Under the pieces are notes generated by a model. That model was not told where the DNA came from. It saw only the letters and a program-made list of their open reading frames with translations, and did not search any database. A stretch of 64,000 bases of DNA from Prado023 sp963697345. Its GTDB lineage: Bacteria; Actinomycetota; Actinomycetes; S36-B12; CAIYMF01. The DNA lies in the NCBI GenBank assembly GCA_963697345.1, contig CAVONS010000010.1, positions 62,001 through 126,000 on the forward strand, read 5' to 3'. Shown here piece after piece: positions 44,255-52,771 of this stretch (position 1 is the stretch's first letter; every line of letters starts with the position of its first letter). The position numbers and the translations under genes are program-made.

Positions 44255-46090
44255 ATGACTGTCCCCGGATTCGAGAACGCCCCCACCGAGAACAAGAAGC
44301 TGTTGGAGTGGGTGGAGCAGGTCGCCACGCTGGCCCAGCCCGAGCGCATCGAATGGTGCGACGGCTCCCAGGAGGAGTGGGACCGGCTGACGAAGTTGAT
44401 GGTCGACGACGGGATGGCCATTCCGCTGAACCCCGAACTGCGACCCAACTCGTTCCTGTTCCGCTCGGACCCGACGGACGTCGCCCGTGTGGAGGACCGC
44501 ACGTTCATCTGCTCGCTGGAGGAGCGGGACGCCGGCCCGACCAACAACTGGCACGACCCGGTGGCGATGCGCGGCACCCTCAAGGGCCTCTTCGAGGGCT
44601 CGATGCGTGGGCGCACGATGTACGTCATCCCGTTCTCGATGGGCCCGCTGGGCTCGCCGATCTCTGAGCTCGGTGTGGAGATCACCGACTCCCCGTACGT
44701 CGTGGTCAACATGCGGATCATGACCCGGATGGGCCAGCCCGCACTGGACCTGATCGGCCCTGATGGCGACTTCGTCCCCGCCGTGCACTCGGTCGGGTAC
44801 CCGCTGGCCGATCGCGACGGCAACGAGCGCCCGGACCTCGCCTGGCCGTGCAACGAGATCAAGTACATCGTGCACTTCCCCGAGACCCGCGAGATCTGGT
44901 CCTTCGGTTCCGGGTACGGCGGGAACGCACTGCTGGGCAAGAAGTGCTTCGCGCTGCGCATCGCCTCGGCGATGGCTCGCGACGAGGGCTGGCTCGCCGA
45001 GCACATGCTGATCCTCAAGCTGACCGGGCCGACCGGCGACGTCAACCACCTCGCTGCGGCGTTCCCGAGCGCCTGCGGCAAGACCAACCTCGCCATGCTC
45101 GAGCCCACGGTCCCGGGCTGGAAGGTCGAGACGGTCGGCGATGACATCTGCTGGATGCGCTACGGCGATGACGGCCGCCTGCACGCCATCAACCCGGAGG
45201 CCGGGTTCTTCGGTGTGGCGCCGGGCACCTCGATGAAGACCAACGCCAACGCGATCCGCACGATGTGGGGCAACTCGATCTTCACGAACGTGGCCCTGAC
45301 CGATGACGGCGACATCTGGTGGGAGGGCATGACCGACGAGCCCCCGGCGCACCTGATCGACTGGAAGGGCCGCGACTGGACCCCGGAGTCCACCGAGGTC
45401 TCCAGCCATCCCAACAGCCGCTTCACGACCCCCGCCTCGCAGTGCCCGACCATCGCCGACAACTGGGAGGACCCGGCCGGCGTGGCGATCGACGCGATCC
45501 TCTTCGGTGGCCGGCGCGCCACGAACGTGCCCCTGGTCAACGAGGCCCGCGACTGGGAGCACGGCGTCTTCATCGGTGCGACGGTGTCCTCGGAGATGAC
45601 CGCCGCCGCCGTGGGCGGCCTGGGCCAGCTGCGCCGCGACCCGTTCGCGATGCTGCCGTTCTGCGGCTACAACATGGCCGACTACTGGGGCCACTGGCTC
45701 AAGGTCGGTGCCGCGACCACGCCCGAGAAGCTGCCCAAGGTGTACCAGGTCAACTGGTTCCGCAAGGACGCCGACGGCAAGTTCATCTGGCCGGGCTTCG
45801 GTGAGAACAGCCGCGTGCTGGCCTGGATCATCGATCGGGTCAACGGCGTGGGGGCCGGCGAGCAGACCCCGATCGGCATTGCCCCTGCACCCGGTGCCCT
45901 GTTCCTCGACGGGCTGGACCTGACTGAGGACGAACTGACCGAGCTCTTCGCCGTCGATCCCGCGAGCTGGCTCTCGGAGTGCATCCTCACCGAGGAGTAC
46001 TTCGGCCAGTTCGCCGATGCCGTGCCTGCGGCGATGTACGCGCAGCTCGAGGTCCTGCGTGAGCGGCTGGAGGCAGCAGCTCGGGCCTGA
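44255..46090 (+). CDS. pckG: Phosphoenolpyruvate carboxykinase (GTP)
   Basis: 611 residues. Converts oxaloacetate to PEP with GTP, the entry to gluconeogenesis. The kinase P-loop is PSACGKTN (271-278, reactive Cys274). ITDSPYVVVNMRIMTRMG and the Mn-binding region near EIWSFGSGYGGNALLGKKC are family hallmarks. The ATG at 44255 follows GGAG. The 162-bp upstream gap holds a short inverted repeat, TGGTC/GACCA. It follows the amidase on the same strand but at a distance suggesting its own promoter. Confidence 0.97.
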   Translation: MTVPGFENAPTENKKLLEWVEQVATLAQPERIEWCDGSQEEWDRLTKLMVDDGMAIPLNPELRPNSFLFRSDPTDVARVEDRTFICSLEERDAGPTNNWHDPVAMRGTLKGLFEGSMRGRTMYVIPFSMGPLGSPISELGVEITDSPYVVVNMRIMTRMGQPALDLIGPDGDFVPAVHSVGYPLADRDGNERPDLAWPCNEIKYIVHFPETREIWSFGSGYGGNALLGKKCFALRIASAMARDEGWLAEHMLILKLTGPTGDVNHLAAAFPSACGKTNLAMLEPTVPGWKVETVGDDICWMRYGDDGRLHAINPEAGFFGVAPGTSMKTNANAIRTMWGNSIFTNVALTDDGDIWWEGMTDEPPAHLIDWKGRDWTPESTEVSSHPNSRFTTPASQCPTIADNWEDPAGVAIDAILFGGRRATNVPLVNEARDWEHGVFIGATVSSEMTAAAVGGLGQLRRDPFAMLPFCGYNMADYWGHWLKVGAATTPEKLPKVYQVNWFRKDADGKFIWPGFGENSRVLAWIIDRVNGVGAGEQTPIGIAPAPGALFLDGLDLTEDELTELFAVDPASWLSECILTEEYFGQFADAVPAAMYAQLEVLRERLEAAARA

Positions 46091-46107
46091 CGCCTGGCCT
46101 TGATCGT

Positions 46108-46170
46108 CGACTCCCCACCTCCCCCTGGCTCGCACCTTCGAACCGAGGGCCCGGAGACGGTGGGGAGTCG
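46108..46170 (+). terminator. Long-loop hairpin between pckG and argF
   Basis: CGACTCCCCAC (46108-46118) and GTGGGGAGTCG (46160-46170) are perfectly complementary over 11 bp, with a 41-nt loop. It starts 18 bp after the pckG stop and ends 23-32 bp before the argF start, so it could be a pckG terminator or a leader structure of argF. Confidence 0.55.
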
Positions 46171-46192
46171 GCGCACGCCGGGGGGTGGAAGA

Positions 46193-47257
46193 ATGCCGGG
46201 CATGGATGACCAGATGCCGGACCTGGCCGGGGATGCAGAGGGGCACGCTGCAGGCATCGACCTGCGAGGACGTGACTTCCTGCGGGAGGCGGACTTCACC
46301 GCCGCGGAGCTCGATTCACTGATCGACCTCGCCGCCCAGCTCAAGGCCGACCGGGCGGCGGGCACCGAGCGCCAGCGCCTGGTGGGCCGGGTGATCGCCC
46401 TGGTCTTCGAGAAGACCTCCACGCGCACCCGGGCAGCCTTCGAGGTCGCTGCCTACCATCAGGGCGCCCACGTGACCTTCCTGGATCCCAGTGCCTCGCA
46501 GATGGGGCACAAGGAGTCCCCGGCTGACACCGGTGCCGTCCTGGCGGGCATGTACGACGCGATCCAGTTCCGCGGGTCGGAGCAGGCCACGGTCGAGGCG
46601 CTGGCAGCGGGTGCAGATGTTCCGGTCTACAACGGGCTGACCGACATGTGGCACCCCACCCAGATGCTCGCGGACTTCCTGACGATGAAGCAGCGCTCAG
46701 GCGCAACGCCCTGGGCGGACCTCAGCTTCGCCTACGTCGGGGACGCCCGGTACAACATGGGCAACTCCATGCTGGTCATGGGCGCGATCATGGGCTCCGA
46801 CGTCCGCATCGTGGCCCCCCGCGAGCTCTGGCCCGCGCCGGAGGTCCAGGCACTTGCCCATGAGCGGGCCGCGGCCAGCGGGGCGCGCATCACACTCACC
46901 GAGGACGCTGCTGAGGGGGTCTCCGGCGCGCAGTTCGTCCACACCGACGTGTGGGTGTCGATGGGTGAGCCCAAGGACGTCTGGGACTCGCGCGTGGGCA
47001 TGCTGCGCCCCTACCGGGTGGATGCGCGGCTCATGGCCGCCACGGGCCGCTCGGATGCGGTCTTCATGCACTGCCTGCCGGCCTTCCACGACATGGGCAC
47101 CGTGGTCGGGCGGGAGGCTGGTCAGCGCTACGGGCTTGCCGACGGGATCGAGGTCAGCGACGAGGTCTTCGGGTCCCCGGCCAGCGCCGTGTTCGAGCAG
47201 GCGCACAACCGGATGCACACGATCAAGGCCCTCATGGTGGCCACGCTGGCGCGCTGA
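46193..47257 (+). CDS. argF: Ornithine carbamoyltransferase
   Basis: 354 residues. Carbamoyl-phosphate motif STRTR (76-80), HPTQ (154-157), the ornithine-binding VSMGE (255-259) and HCLPA (293-297). The sequence belongs to the E. coli ArgI/ArcB-like type (GHKES, MYDAIQFRG). It stands alone: neither argBCDGHR nor arcA/arcC is adjacent, so an anabolic or a catabolic role is equally possible. Start 46193 (GGAAG nearby) or 46202. The N-terminus has an acidic extension of about 20 residues. Confidence 0.93.
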   Translation: MPGMDDQMPDLAGDAEGHAAGIDLRGRDFLREADFTAAELDSLIDLAAQLKADRAAGTERQRLVGRVIALVFEKTSTRTRAAFEVAAYHQGAHVTFLDPSASQMGHKESPADTGAVLAGMYDAIQFRGSEQATVEALAAGADVPVYNGLTDMWHPTQMLADFLTMKQRSGATPWADLSFAYVGDARYNMGNSMLVMGAIMGSDVRIVAPRELWPAPEVQALAHERAAASGARITLTEDAAEGVSGAQFVHTDVWVSMGEPKDVWDSRVGMLRPYRVDARLMAATGRSDAVFMHCLPAFHDMGTVVGREAGQRYGLADGIEVSDEVFGSPASAVFEQAHNRMHTIKALMVATLAR

Positions 47258-47263
47258 CAGGCA

Positions 47264-47281
47264 GGGTTCGACCACGAACCC
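47264..47281 (+). terminator. Hairpin immediately after argF
   Basis: GGGTTCG (47264-47270), loop ACCA, CGAACCC (47275-47281). Perfect 7-bp stem, 7 bp after the stop codon. Confidence 0.5.
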
Positions 47282-47342
47282 CGCCTCGCCAGGCAGTCCG
47301 GTCGCGGGTCGCGGGTCCGGGTCCGGGACCGGGACCGGACAG

Positions 47343-47381
47343 ACATCGACGCCCACTCCGTGCGGGGAGGGGCGTCGATGT
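47343..47381. terminator. Bidirectional terminator between argF and the WhiB gene
   Basis: ACATCGACGCCC (47343-47354) and GGGCGTCGATGT (47370-47381) form a perfect 12-bp stem with a 15-nt loop, 16 bp from the stop of the convergent WhiB gene. Confidence 0.6.
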
Positions 47382-47396
47382 GCGAGTCAGGTGTGG

Positions 47397-47768
47397 TCAG
47401 CTGATCCCGAGTGTGACCGGGGCTACCGCGAGCGCGATCTCATCGGCGGCGGCTGAGGCTCCTTCGCCGCGCTGACGGGGGAAGTCGGTGAGGTCGATGC
47501 GGACGTACACCCGCTCGCGCTCCTCCTCTGTCATGCCGCCCCAGACTCCGTACGGCTCACGGGCGCGGATGGCGTAGTCGGCACACTCAACACGAACATC
47601 GCAACGGGTGCACACCGCCTTCGCGGCCCGATCGCGGCGCAGTCGCGCCAGGCCCCGCTCGTTCTGCGGGTGGAAGAAGAGATCCTGATCAGCCCCCCTG
47701 CAGGCGCCGACCTCCTGCCATTCCCACGTCGCGTCCATCGGGACCTGGGATAGTGGCTGCTGCGGCAT
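47397..47768 (-). CDS. WhiB-family iron-sulfur transcription factor, WhiB3/WhiD-like
   Basis: 123 residues. The four 4Fe-4S ligands are Cys23, Cys53, Cys56 and Cys62 (CxxC, then Cx5C), followed by the beta-turn GVWGG (74-78). The N-terminal WEWQEVGACRGADQDLFFHP and REPYGVWGG resemble mycobacterial WhiB3 and Streptomyces WhiD, redox-sensing regulators of lipid metabolism and development. These proteins act by binding the principal sigma factor. The ATG at 47768 follows GGAGAAG. Confidence 0.92.
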   Translation of the reverse strand: MPQQPLSQVPMDATWEWQEVGACRGADQDLFFHPQNERGLARLRRDRAAKAVCTRCDVRVECADYAIRAREPYGVWGGMTEEERERVYVRIDLTDFPRQRGEGASAAADEIALAVAPVTLGIS

Positions 47769-48118
47769 TGCTTCTCCGTTCCGGGCTGGTGGCCCACGGC
47801 GTGGACGTCGTCCTCAGGCAGTGATCGCGCTCCCCGCAGATCCGGCCCGAGGGCGGCGAGCACCCTTGATCGGGTTCCTTGGGGTGTTGGCAACGCTACT
47901 CACCGTGAATGGTGATGTTATCCAACGAAAAGATGAAAGTCTAATAGTCGTTTCGTACTAGCACTTACGTTCGGTGGCGAGATCTGCGGCAGACCGGTGA
48001 GTAACGCTTGCGCAAACCGCCTGATACAGGTATGCCCCGATCACTCAATGTCACCGGTACGGGTGGTTCACCCATCCGGGCGCAGGCAGGCGATGGTCGT
48101 GACACATCGTGATCGGCG
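47769..48118. promoter_or_regulatory. AT-rich divergent regulatory region between the WhiB gene and the DUF3039 gene
   Basis: About 350 bp with no gene. Around 47905-47965 the sequence is markedly AT-richer than the rest of the window. It contains CACC/GGTG and ACGAAA (47925-47930)/TTTCGT (47951-47956) inverted repeats, suggesting operators. On the minus strand a weak TTGGAT-N17-TGAGTA pair may serve the WhiB gene. Confidence 0.4.
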
Positions 48119-48124
48119 TAGCAT
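48119..48124 (+). promoter_or_regulatory. Candidate -10 element of a leaderless DUF3039 gene
   Basis: TAGCAT stands 7 nt before the ATG at 48132, and no ribosome-binding site is visible. Confidence 0.45.
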
Positions 48125-48131
48125 CGGCGAC

Positions 48132-48410
48132 ATGCCTGATGACCTTGATCCCCTGGAGTCCCCGGAGCTGTCCGGCGGCACCGCAGTGATGGAACGGACC
48201 GAGAATGCCGATGGCACGGGCGATCACGAGCTCTTCGCCCACTACGTCCCGAAGGACCGAATCGTCGAGAGTGCCGTGATGGGGACCCCCGTCCGGGCCC
48301 TGTGCGGCAAGGTCTGGGTGCCCGGACGTGACCCGTCGAAGTTCCCGGTGTGCCCGGACTGCAAGAAGATCTACGACGGACTCCCGCGCGGTGGCGGCGA
48401 CGGCGAGTAG
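48132..48410 (+). CDS. DUF3039 family protein
   Basis: 92 residues. An acidic N-terminus is followed by FAHYVPKDRIVESAVMGTPVRALCGKVWVPGRDP and a CPDCKK motif. The three cysteines (ALCGK, VCPDC) look like part of a small zinc-binding site. The family is small, actinobacterial and of unknown function. Confidence 0.88.
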   Translation: MPDDLDPLESPELSGGTAVMERTENADGTGDHELFAHYVPKDRIVESAVMGTPVRALCGKVWVPGRDPSKFPVCPDCKKIYDGLPRGGGDGE

Positions 48411-48562
48411 CCCGCCTCGGCGCAATCGCCCTAAGCACCGCCCATCCATCGGATAAGGCGACGCCGCATGCCCCGATGTGCCGGTGCGCAGCGCGTCGTC
48501 CGTGGCATCATCGCGCTGGGGTGAGGGGCCGTGGGGGCCACGACCGACTGGGAGGTGTGGCC

Positions 48563-50110
48563 GTGCGACCGGACGAGACGAACTCGGTGCGATCGGCTGT
48601 GGGGTCCGCCTCCCGGTCTGTGGGCCTCGTGGCAGTGCTCGTGGGTCTGGTGGCCGGGCTCCTGGTACCGCTGAACCCCGCTGCTGCTGCGGATCCGCCC
48701 CGCAGTTCCCCTGTGACCGGGTGGATGCCCACGTGGTCGACGAGTGCGTCCCTGGCTGGGATCGAGGGGAACTACGACCTCATCGGCGAGGCCTCCCCGT
48801 TCTGGTACCAGGCGAAGGCGGCCAACGGCTCGGTGACCCTGTCCACGTCCCTGGACGCGTCGACGCGGGCAGACGCCCTGGCCAGACTCCGCGCGCGTGG
48901 CATCGCGGTCATCCCCTCGGTTGCCGATGGGTCGGCTGCCCGGGCGATGGCGACCATCCTGAAGTCGCCCGCTGCACGCGCGACGCATGTGGCGCAGCTG
49001 GTCGAGCTGGCCACCACCAACGGGTTTGACGGCATCGAGCTGGACTACGAGAAGTTCGCGTTCTCCGATGGCTCGTCGACCTGGCCCGAGACCCGACCTG
49101 CCTGGGTGGCGTTCATCGAGGAGCTGGGCGCTGCCCTGCACGCGGAGAAGAAGAAGCTGGCCCTCGCGGTCCCCCCGATGTACGACGGCACCTACACCTC
49201 CAGCAGTGGCTACTGGGTCTACGACTACGCGCGCATCGCTGCCTCAGTGGACTCGTTGCGGATCATGACCTACGACTTCTCCGTCTCCCGGCCGGGTCCC
49301 ATCTCGCCGCTGTCCTTCCTGCGGCGCACCTTGTCCTACGCCGTGTCAGCGTTCCCCGCTGAGCGGATCCGGATGGGGCTGCCGGCCTACGGCCGGCTCT
49401 GGACCGCCAGGACCTCCAACGGTTCACTGTCGATCACCGGGACGTGCCCGGCCTCGGGCGTACCGGGGACCAAGAGCTTCACCACCGACACGGCCCTGAC
49501 CTACCTGGAGTCCGTGGCGGGCAAGGCCCCGGACCTGCGCTACGACGACGCCACCGGCGAGATGGTGGCCACGTTCTCGAAGAAGTACTCCGGCGCCGAC
49601 AAGGACGGGAACCAGACCTCGTGCGTGGTCGACCACGAGGCCTGGTGGGTCGATGCCCGTGGAGTCGCGGCGCGCATGCCGCTGGTGGAGCAGTACGGAC
49701 TGGCGGGTGTGGCGGTCTGGCAGCTCGGCGGGGTGGATGCTGATTCCTGGGCTGCGATGCGGGCCTTCGGTGCGGGGACGCCCGTGGTGACACCCCCGGC
49801 GCCCACGGCATCGCTCACGGCCCCGGTGGTCAAGCTGAAGCCCTCGACCCTGCGCCCCAAGCCCGGCCAGAAGGTGACGTTCCGGGTGCGGATCAAGCCC
49901 GCCACGACGTCGGTCAAGGTCAAGCGCAAGGCCCGGCTCAACGGGTCCTGGCGGACACTGGCGGTCAAGCGCACGAACGCCAAGGGACGTGTCACCTTCA
50001 CGTTCCGGTGGCCCAAGTCCGACACGTCGCTGACGTACCGCGTGGTCACCAAGAAGCGCGGCTCGCTGGGTCCTGGGCGCTCAGCGAAGGTCCGGCTCAC
50101 GACGCGTTGA
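48563..50110 (+). CDS. Secreted glycoside hydrolase family 18 (chitinase/YaaH-like) protein
   Basis: 515 residues. Signal peptide 1-44 (hydrophobic SVGLVAVLVGLVAGLLV, cleavage in AAA-ADP). The GH18 barrel follows, with the catalytic motif DGIELDYE (156-163, acid Glu163). The C-terminal 100 residues form a basic beta-sandwich-like domain (KLKPSTLRPKPGQKVTFRVR) common on actinobacterial secreted proteins. The GTG at 48563 has GGGAGG at 7 nt. Substrate is probably N-acetylglucosamine-containing, chitin or cell wall. Confidence 0.88.
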   Translation: MRPDETNSVRSAVGSASRSVGLVAVLVGLVAGLLVPLNPAAAADPPRSSPVTGWMPTWSTSASLAGIEGNYDLIGEASPFWYQAKAANGSVTLSTSLDASTRADALARLRARGIAVIPSVADGSAARAMATILKSPAARATHVAQLVELATTNGFDGIELDYEKFAFSDGSSTWPETRPAWVAFIEELGAALHAEKKKLALAVPPMYDGTYTSSSGYWVYDYARIAASVDSLRIMTYDFSVSRPGPISPLSFLRRTLSYAVSAFPAERIRMGLPAYGRLWTARTSNGSLSITGTCPASGVPGTKSFTTDTALTYLESVAGKAPDLRYDDATGEMVATFSKKYSGADKDGNQTSCVVDHEAWWVDARGVAARMPLVEQYGLAGVAVWQLGGVDADSWAAMRAFGAGTPVVTPPAPTASLTAPVVKLKPSTLRPKPGQKVTFRVRIKPATTSVKVKRKARLNGSWRTLAVKRTNAKGRVTFTFRWPKSDTSLTYRVVTKKRGSLGPGRSAKVRLTTR

Positions 50111-50120
50111 GCAGGGGCGC

Positions 50121-50174
50121 CCCACGTCCCGCCGGAACCGGAGTACCCGAAGGGGTCGGACGGGAGCCCGTGGG
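50121..50174. terminator. Nested hairpin between convergent GH18 and aminotransferase genes
   Basis: CCCACG (50121-50126) with CGTGGG (50169-50174), and inside it TCCCG (50127-50131) with CGGGA (50161-50165), separated by a 3-nt bulge. Confidence 0.4.
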
Positions 50175-50176
50175 AC

Positions 50177-51883
50177 TCAGCTGACGCTGGCCACCGGCAG
50201 GTCGAACCATTGCAGGTGCCCGAGCGCGTCGGGCAGGTCGGCTGCAGGTCCGTGTGCGCGCTGGACCGCCTGTTGCAGGAGCGCAGATGACTCCACCAGC
50301 TGTGCGGCGAGGGCTGCCTCCTCAGCACGGTCGTCGTGGCGCGGATAGACCAGGTTCCCGTGCGCGTCGTAGTGCAGGTCGGCCAGGCGCAGCGGCGGCT
50401 CGACCGGGCCCGCGCGGTGCTTCCACAGGCCGCTGGCCATGTCGAACCGGTAGTCCTCGAGCAGGGCCCACCCGTGGCGGGCCAGCAGGTCGACGGCCTC
50501 GACGATGTAGGCGAACACCGCCTCGGAGATGAAGTAGTTGAAGTTGACCCGAACCCACCCCGGCTTGATGCCCTCACATCCGGTGGAGATCTGCTGCTCG
50601 AACTCGGCCGATCGATCCAGGGAGATCCCGAGCAGGCGATGTCCGTACGGCCCGGCGCACGAGCATCCGCCACGCGCCTGGATGCCGAACAGGTCGTTGA
50701 GCATCGCCACGACCGCGTTGTGGTGCAGGTAGCGCCCGCTGGGGGCACGGACGGTGAAGGACGTGATGGACAGCCTCTCTGCCTGCACGTTGCCCAGGAC
50801 GCTGATGGCGGGGTTGGTCGACCAAGCGGCGACGGCTCGACGGACCAGGTCCTCCTCGTGGGTCCGGATCACGTCGGTGCCCACCGCGCGCTTCAGGTCG
50901 AAGACCAGCCCGGCGCGGATGGACTCGATGATGGCCGGGGTGCCACCCTCCTCCCGGTGCTCGGGGTCCGACAGGTAGGTGTGCTCGGTCGGGCTGACGT
51001 AGGCCACAGTGCCCCCGCCCACGACGTCCGGGACCCGGTTGGTGAGGATGTCGCGCCGGACGATGAGCAGTCCGGGTGTGCCGGGCCCCCCGATGAACTT
51101 GTGCGGCGAGAGGAAGACTGCGTCCTTGGCCGCCGCGGCGTCCCCGGGGTTCATGTCGATGTCGATGTAGGGCCCACCGGCGGCGTAGTCCCAGAGGGCC
51201 AGGGCGCCGTGTGCGTGCAGCAGCCGGGTGATCCCGTCCGCGTCGGACAGGATCCCTGTCACGTTCGAGGCGGCGCTGAAGCTACCGATCTTCAGCGGGC
51301 GATCGGCGAAGCGTTGGAGCTCCTCGGCCAGTCGATCGGCGTCGATGTGCCCGTCGGGGCTCTCCGGGATCATCACCACGTCCGCGATGGACTCCCGCCA
51401 CGGCAGCTCGTTGCTGTGGTGCTCGAACGGCCCGATGAACACCACGGGGCGCTCCTCGACCGGGATCTGCGCGCTGAAGCCGTACTTCGCATCGAGGTCA
51501 GCGGGGATGCGCAGGTTGAGGATCCCGATCAGCTTGTTGATGGCGCCGGTCGTGCCGGAGCCCGCGAAGATGACCGCGGTGCTCGCATCACCGTTGACGC
51601 ACTCCTTGATGATGCGGCGCGCATCCTCGCGCAGGCGCGTGGTCTGCAGGCCCGTGCCGCTGGACTCGGTGTGGGTGTTGGCGTAGCGGGGCAGCACCTC
51701 CTGCCTGATGAAGTCCTCGAGGAAGTCCAGGGCCCGGCCGCTGGCGGTGTAGTCGGCGTAGGTGACACGCCGCCGGCCGTAGGGCCCGTCCATGACCTGG
51801 TCGTCGCCGATCACGCCGGCACGGATCCGCTCCAGCAGGGCAGGCTCGGGCAGGCCCGGGGTGCGCGCGGGGATGTGGATCAC
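50177..51883 (-). CDS. Class V aminotransferase-fold PLP enzyme (cysteine desulfurase-like)
   Basis: 568 residues, longer than the 400-residue SufS/IscS. PLP sites: His155 (FEHHSNELPW), Asp232 (WDYAAGGPY) and Schiff-base Lys262 (LSPHKFIGGPGTPG). RGGCSCAGPYG (405-413) gives Cys407 and Cys409 where cysteine desulfurases have their catalytic loop. The C-terminal 120 residues are an extra alpha-rich domain. The GTG start overlaps the DUF2017 stop by 4 bp. It may be a sulfur- or selenium-releasing lyase; no suf or isc partners are nearby. Confidence 0.85.
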   Translation of the reverse strand: MIHIPARTPGLPEPALLERIRAGVIGDDQVMDGPYGRRRVTYADYTASGRALDFLEDFIRQEVLPRYANTHTESSGTGLQTTRLREDARRIIKECVNGDASTAVIFAGSGTTGAINKLIGILNLRIPADLDAKYGFSAQIPVEERPVVFIGPFEHHSNELPWRESIADVVMIPESPDGHIDADRLAEELQRFADRPLKIGSFSAASNVTGILSDADGITRLLHAHGALALWDYAAGGPYIDIDMNPGDAAAAKDAVFLSPHKFIGGPGTPGLLIVRRDILTNRVPDVVGGGTVAYVSPTEHTYLSDPEHREEGGTPAIIESIRAGLVFDLKRAVGTDVIRTHEEDLVRRAVAAWSTNPAISVLGNVQAERLSITSFTVRAPSGRYLHHNAVVAMLNDLFGIQARGGCSCAGPYGHRLLGISLDRSAEFEQQISTGCEGIKPGWVRVNFNYFISEAVFAYIVEAVDLLARHGWALLEDYRFDMASGLWKHRAGPVEPPLRLADLHYDAHGNLVYPRHDDRAEEAALAAQLVESSALLQQAVQRAHGPAADLPDALGHLQWFDLPVASVS

Positions 51884-52443
51884 GTCCGGATGCCCTTCTG
51901 CAGTGCCCGGATCAGGCGGTCCTGGTGGTAGGTGAGCCAGTCGTAGACGAGGTAGCTGCCACGGCGGGGGTCGTCCTCGGGGAGTCCCAGGTACTCCTGC
52001 GGGTCCTCCTCGCCGATGGCCAGGCGTGTGCCCAGCGTCAGGCGCAGGTCGTTGAGGGCCCCGAGCCATGCCATGGACTCCTCCTCGGACAGCTGCGTGG
52101 GATTGGGTCGGTCCAGGGTCTCCAGTGCGGTGGTGAGGTGCCCGAGCTTGGTCGCCCGGAGGTCTCGCTGGGTGAACCTGCGGAACTCGTCAGCTGCTTC
52201 GGGGTCCTCGTACGCATCCGGGAAGAGCCTGGCCAGAGCGGGATCGTCCGGGCGCTCGGCGGTCGGGTCGATGCCCACGAGCTCAGCCAGCGGGTCGACG
52301 GGATCCTCGGCCTCCGGCTCGGCGAGCATGCTCAGCATCTGGTCGAGGAGATCACCCATGACCGCGCGCTCGGGCTCGCCGAGGTGCAGCCACACCTGAC
52401 CGTGCCTGTTGCGCCGGAAGCCCGGTGGATCCAGGAGCCCCAT
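51880..52443 (-). CDS. DUF2017 family protein
   Basis: 187 residues. This actinobacterial family of unknown function is nearly always encoded directly after clpS. The ATG at 52443 lies 2 bp after the clpS stop. YLVYDWLTYHQDRLIRAL is the conserved C-terminus. Acidic throughout, with no membrane segments. Confidence 0.88.
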   Translation of the reverse strand: MGLLDPPGFRRNRHGQVWLHLGEPERAVMGDLLDQMLSMLAEPEAEDPVDPLAELVGIDPTAERPDDPALARLFPDAYEDPEAADEFRRFTQRDLRATKLGHLTTALETLDRPNPTQLSEEESMAWLGALNDLRLTLGTRLAIGEEDPQEYLGLPEDDPRRGSYLVYDWLTYHQDRLIRALQKGIRT

Positions 52444-52445
52444 CG

Positions 52446-52739
52446 TCAGTGGTCCCGCGACATCGTGGCCCACAGGCCGTACGAGTGCATGGCGGTCACA
52501 TCACGCTCCATCTGGTCCCGGCTGCCCGAACTCACCAGCGCCTTGCCCTCCTGGTGCACGTCCATCATCAACGACTCGGCCTTCGTCCGTGGGTACCCGA
52601 AGTACTGCATGAACACGAACGTCACGTAGGACATGAGGTTGACCGGGTCGTTCCACACGATCGTCACCCACGGGGTGTCGACGTCTGCCTCCTCGGCGAC
52701 CTCGACGTCCTCGACCGGTGCGATGCTCACGGGCACCAT
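52446..52739 (-). CDS. clpS: ATP-dependent Clp protease adaptor ClpS
   Basis: 97 residues. It delivers N-degron substrates to ClpC/ClpA. The N-degron pocket block is VTIVWNDPVNLMSYVTFVF, followed by HQEGKALVSSGSRDQMERD. ATG 52739 gives the usual length. It follows murI by 32 bp and precedes DUF2017, so murI-clpS-DUF2017-aminotransferase is probably one transcript. Confidence 0.94.
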   Translation of the reverse strand: MVPVSIAPVEDVEVAEEADVDTPWVTIVWNDPVNLMSYVTFVFMQYFGYPRTKAESLMMDVHQEGKALVSSGSRDQMERDVTAMHSYGLWATMSRDH

Positions 52740-52771
52740 GGTCGCATCCCGGAGCGCGCCGGTGGTAGCCC

